From assembly GCA_934573945.1 (NCBI GenBank), contig CAKTMQ010000089.1:1-7004 (forward strand): a stretch of 7,004 nt of DNA, given 5' to 3'. The stretch comes from an uncultured Oscillospiraceae bacterium (GTDB taxonomy: Bacteria; Bacillota; Clostridia; Oscillospirales; Oscillospiraceae). Made by a program: the position numbers and the translations under genes. Under the pieces are notes generated by a model. The model worked only from the letters and a program-made list of their open reading frames with translations, made no database searches and had not been told where the DNA came from. Shown here piece by piece: positions 6,297 through 7,004 of the stretch. Within the stretch, counting starts at the first letter, position 1; each line of letters opens with the position of its first letter.

Positions 6297-6317
6297 CCTT
6301 GCAGGGAGGTGTATGCC
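6287..6317 (+). promoter_or_regulatory. Hairpin sequestering the yunB ribosome binding site
   Basis: GGCATAC (6287-6293) pairs with GTATGCC (6311-6317), and inside it CTCC (6295-6298) pairs with GGAG (6305-6308), with a small G/GT internal loop and the loop TTGCAG. The Shine-Dalgarno AGGGAGG (6303-6309) lies within the folded part, and the start codon follows the last paired base directly. There is no T-run, so it is not a terminator. Confidence 0.55.
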
Positions 6318-7004
6318 ATGGAACGGCTGCGCTATCTGCGCCTGACGCCCCGCCAGCGGCTGAGCGTGTGGCTGGCACTGCTGGTGCTGGCGCTGTTGGC
6401 GGCGGCGGTGACGCTGCTGTGGCACCTGAAGCCGGTGATGACGCGGATGGCCACGGCGCGGGTGTCCAATACCGTGAACCGTATTGTGATGCTGGCGGTG
6501 GATGAGGCGGTGGACAACGGCGAGATCGACTACGACCACTTTATCACGTTTGAGAAGGATGCGGCGGGGCAGATCACCGCGCTGCGCAGCAACGTGGCGG
6601 AGGTGAACCGGATGCAGAGCGAGATCGCCGCCCGGATCCTGCAGCGGCTGTCAGACATCTCCACCAGTGAGTTGGCTATTCCGCTGGGAACACTGACCGG
6701 TTCGGCGCTGCTGGCGGGACGGGGGCCGTGTCTCTATGTCCGGATGCAGGCGGTGGGCAGCGCCTCGGCGGCCTTCCGCAATGAGTTTACCTCCGCCGGG
6801 ATCAACCAGACCCGGCACCAGATATTCCTGGACGTGGAGGTCTATATGAGCATCCTGCTGCCGGGACTGACCACCTCCACCTGCGTGACCAATGAGATCG
6901 CGGTAGCGGAGACGGTGATCGTGGGCGGCGTGCCGGACACCTATACCTATTTCAGCACCAAGCCGGACGAGACAGAGCAGTATGCCGAGGACTATATCAT
7001 GAAC
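6318..7004 (+). CDS. yunB: Sporulation protein YunB family (runs off right edge)
   Basis: The frame is open for 229 codons to the window end. Because the family is about 250 residues, most of the protein is present. Residues 16-35 form one strong membrane segment after a basic N-terminus (MERLRYLRLTPRQR), then R-V-S-N-T-V-N-R-I, a soluble part, and the conserved C-terminal block: P-L-G-T-L-T-G-S, G-R-G-P (134-137), F-T-S-A-G-I-N-Q-T-R-H (about 157-167), the L-L-P-G segment, and A-E-T-V-I-V-G-G-V-P. These are YunB family signatures. The protein is expected in the mother cell or forespore membrane during endospore formation; its biochemical role is not established. ATG 6318 has AGGGAGG (6303-6309) 8 bases upstream. 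The ATG at 6313 is in another frame. It lies 45 bases after murD, with its own sigma-E-like promoter and a hairpin over the ribosome binding site. Confidence 0.88.
   Translation, partial: MERLRYLRLTPRQRLSVWLALLVLALLAAAVTLLWHLKPVMTRMATARVSNTVNRIVMLAVDEAVDNGEIDYDHFITFEKDAAGQITALRSNVAEVNRMQSEIAARILQRLSDISTSELAIPLGTLTGSALLAGRGPCLYVRMQAVGSASAAFRNEFTSAGINQTRHQIFLDVEVYMSILLPGLTTSTCVTNEIAVAETVIVGGVPDTYTYFSTKPDETEQYAEDYIMN

Noticed and set aside
4905..6539. 544-codon reverse-strand open frame opposite murD and yunB
   Set aside because: A shadow of the codon bias of murD. It runs through the murD-yunB junction and has no recognisable domain.

Overview
The window reads as chromosomal DNA from a fairly GC-rich (visibly above 50% in genes), endospore-forming member of the Clostridia, perhaps an Oscillospiraceae-like gut Firmicute. 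The reasons are strong AGGAGG-type ribosome binding sites on every gene, consensus sigma-A promoters with 17-base spacers in AT-richer gaps, a Firmicutes-style MurD, and a sporulation gene of the YunB family. The genus is an inference. No mobile element, tRNA, rRNA or CRISPR array was seen.

Layout. Bases 1-113 hold the 5' end of a leftward TetR-family regulator gene. A divergent promoter region (147-230) serves it and a rightward fluoride-resistance unit: promoter, fluoride (crcB-type) riboswitch with an overlapping terminator, and the fluoride channel gene crcB (348-716). After a short gap with a good promoter and a doubtful small ORF comes a large polysaccharide-flippase-type membrane protein (874-2424). 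It overlaps by 23 bases a second TetR-family regulator (2402-2992). An AT-rich gap (2993-3176) contains a near-perfect 48-base palindrome built from repeated TTCTGTA heptamers, directly upstream of a PutP-type sodium/proline symporter (3177-4721) that ends in a strong terminator. A separate promoter then drives murD (4887-6272), an essential peptidoglycan-precursor ligase. It is followed by a yunB-like sporulation gene (6318 to the right edge) whose ribosome binding site is buried in a hairpin.

How they work together. This looks like a series of short, independently controlled units, not one pathway. The best-supported regulatory logic is fluoride sensing: the riboswitch P1 helix and the terminator hairpin share the same bases, so ligand binding should permit read-through into crcB. 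The two less conventional signals are the heptamer palindrome in front of putP, probably an operator for an unknown regulator, and the murD-yunB junction. At that junction a sigma-E-like promoter and a Shine-Dalgarno-sequestering hairpin are nested, so that only transcripts started at the sporulation promoter would carry a free ribosome binding site. Both are inferences from sequence. Nothing here amounts to a clearly new multi-gene system.
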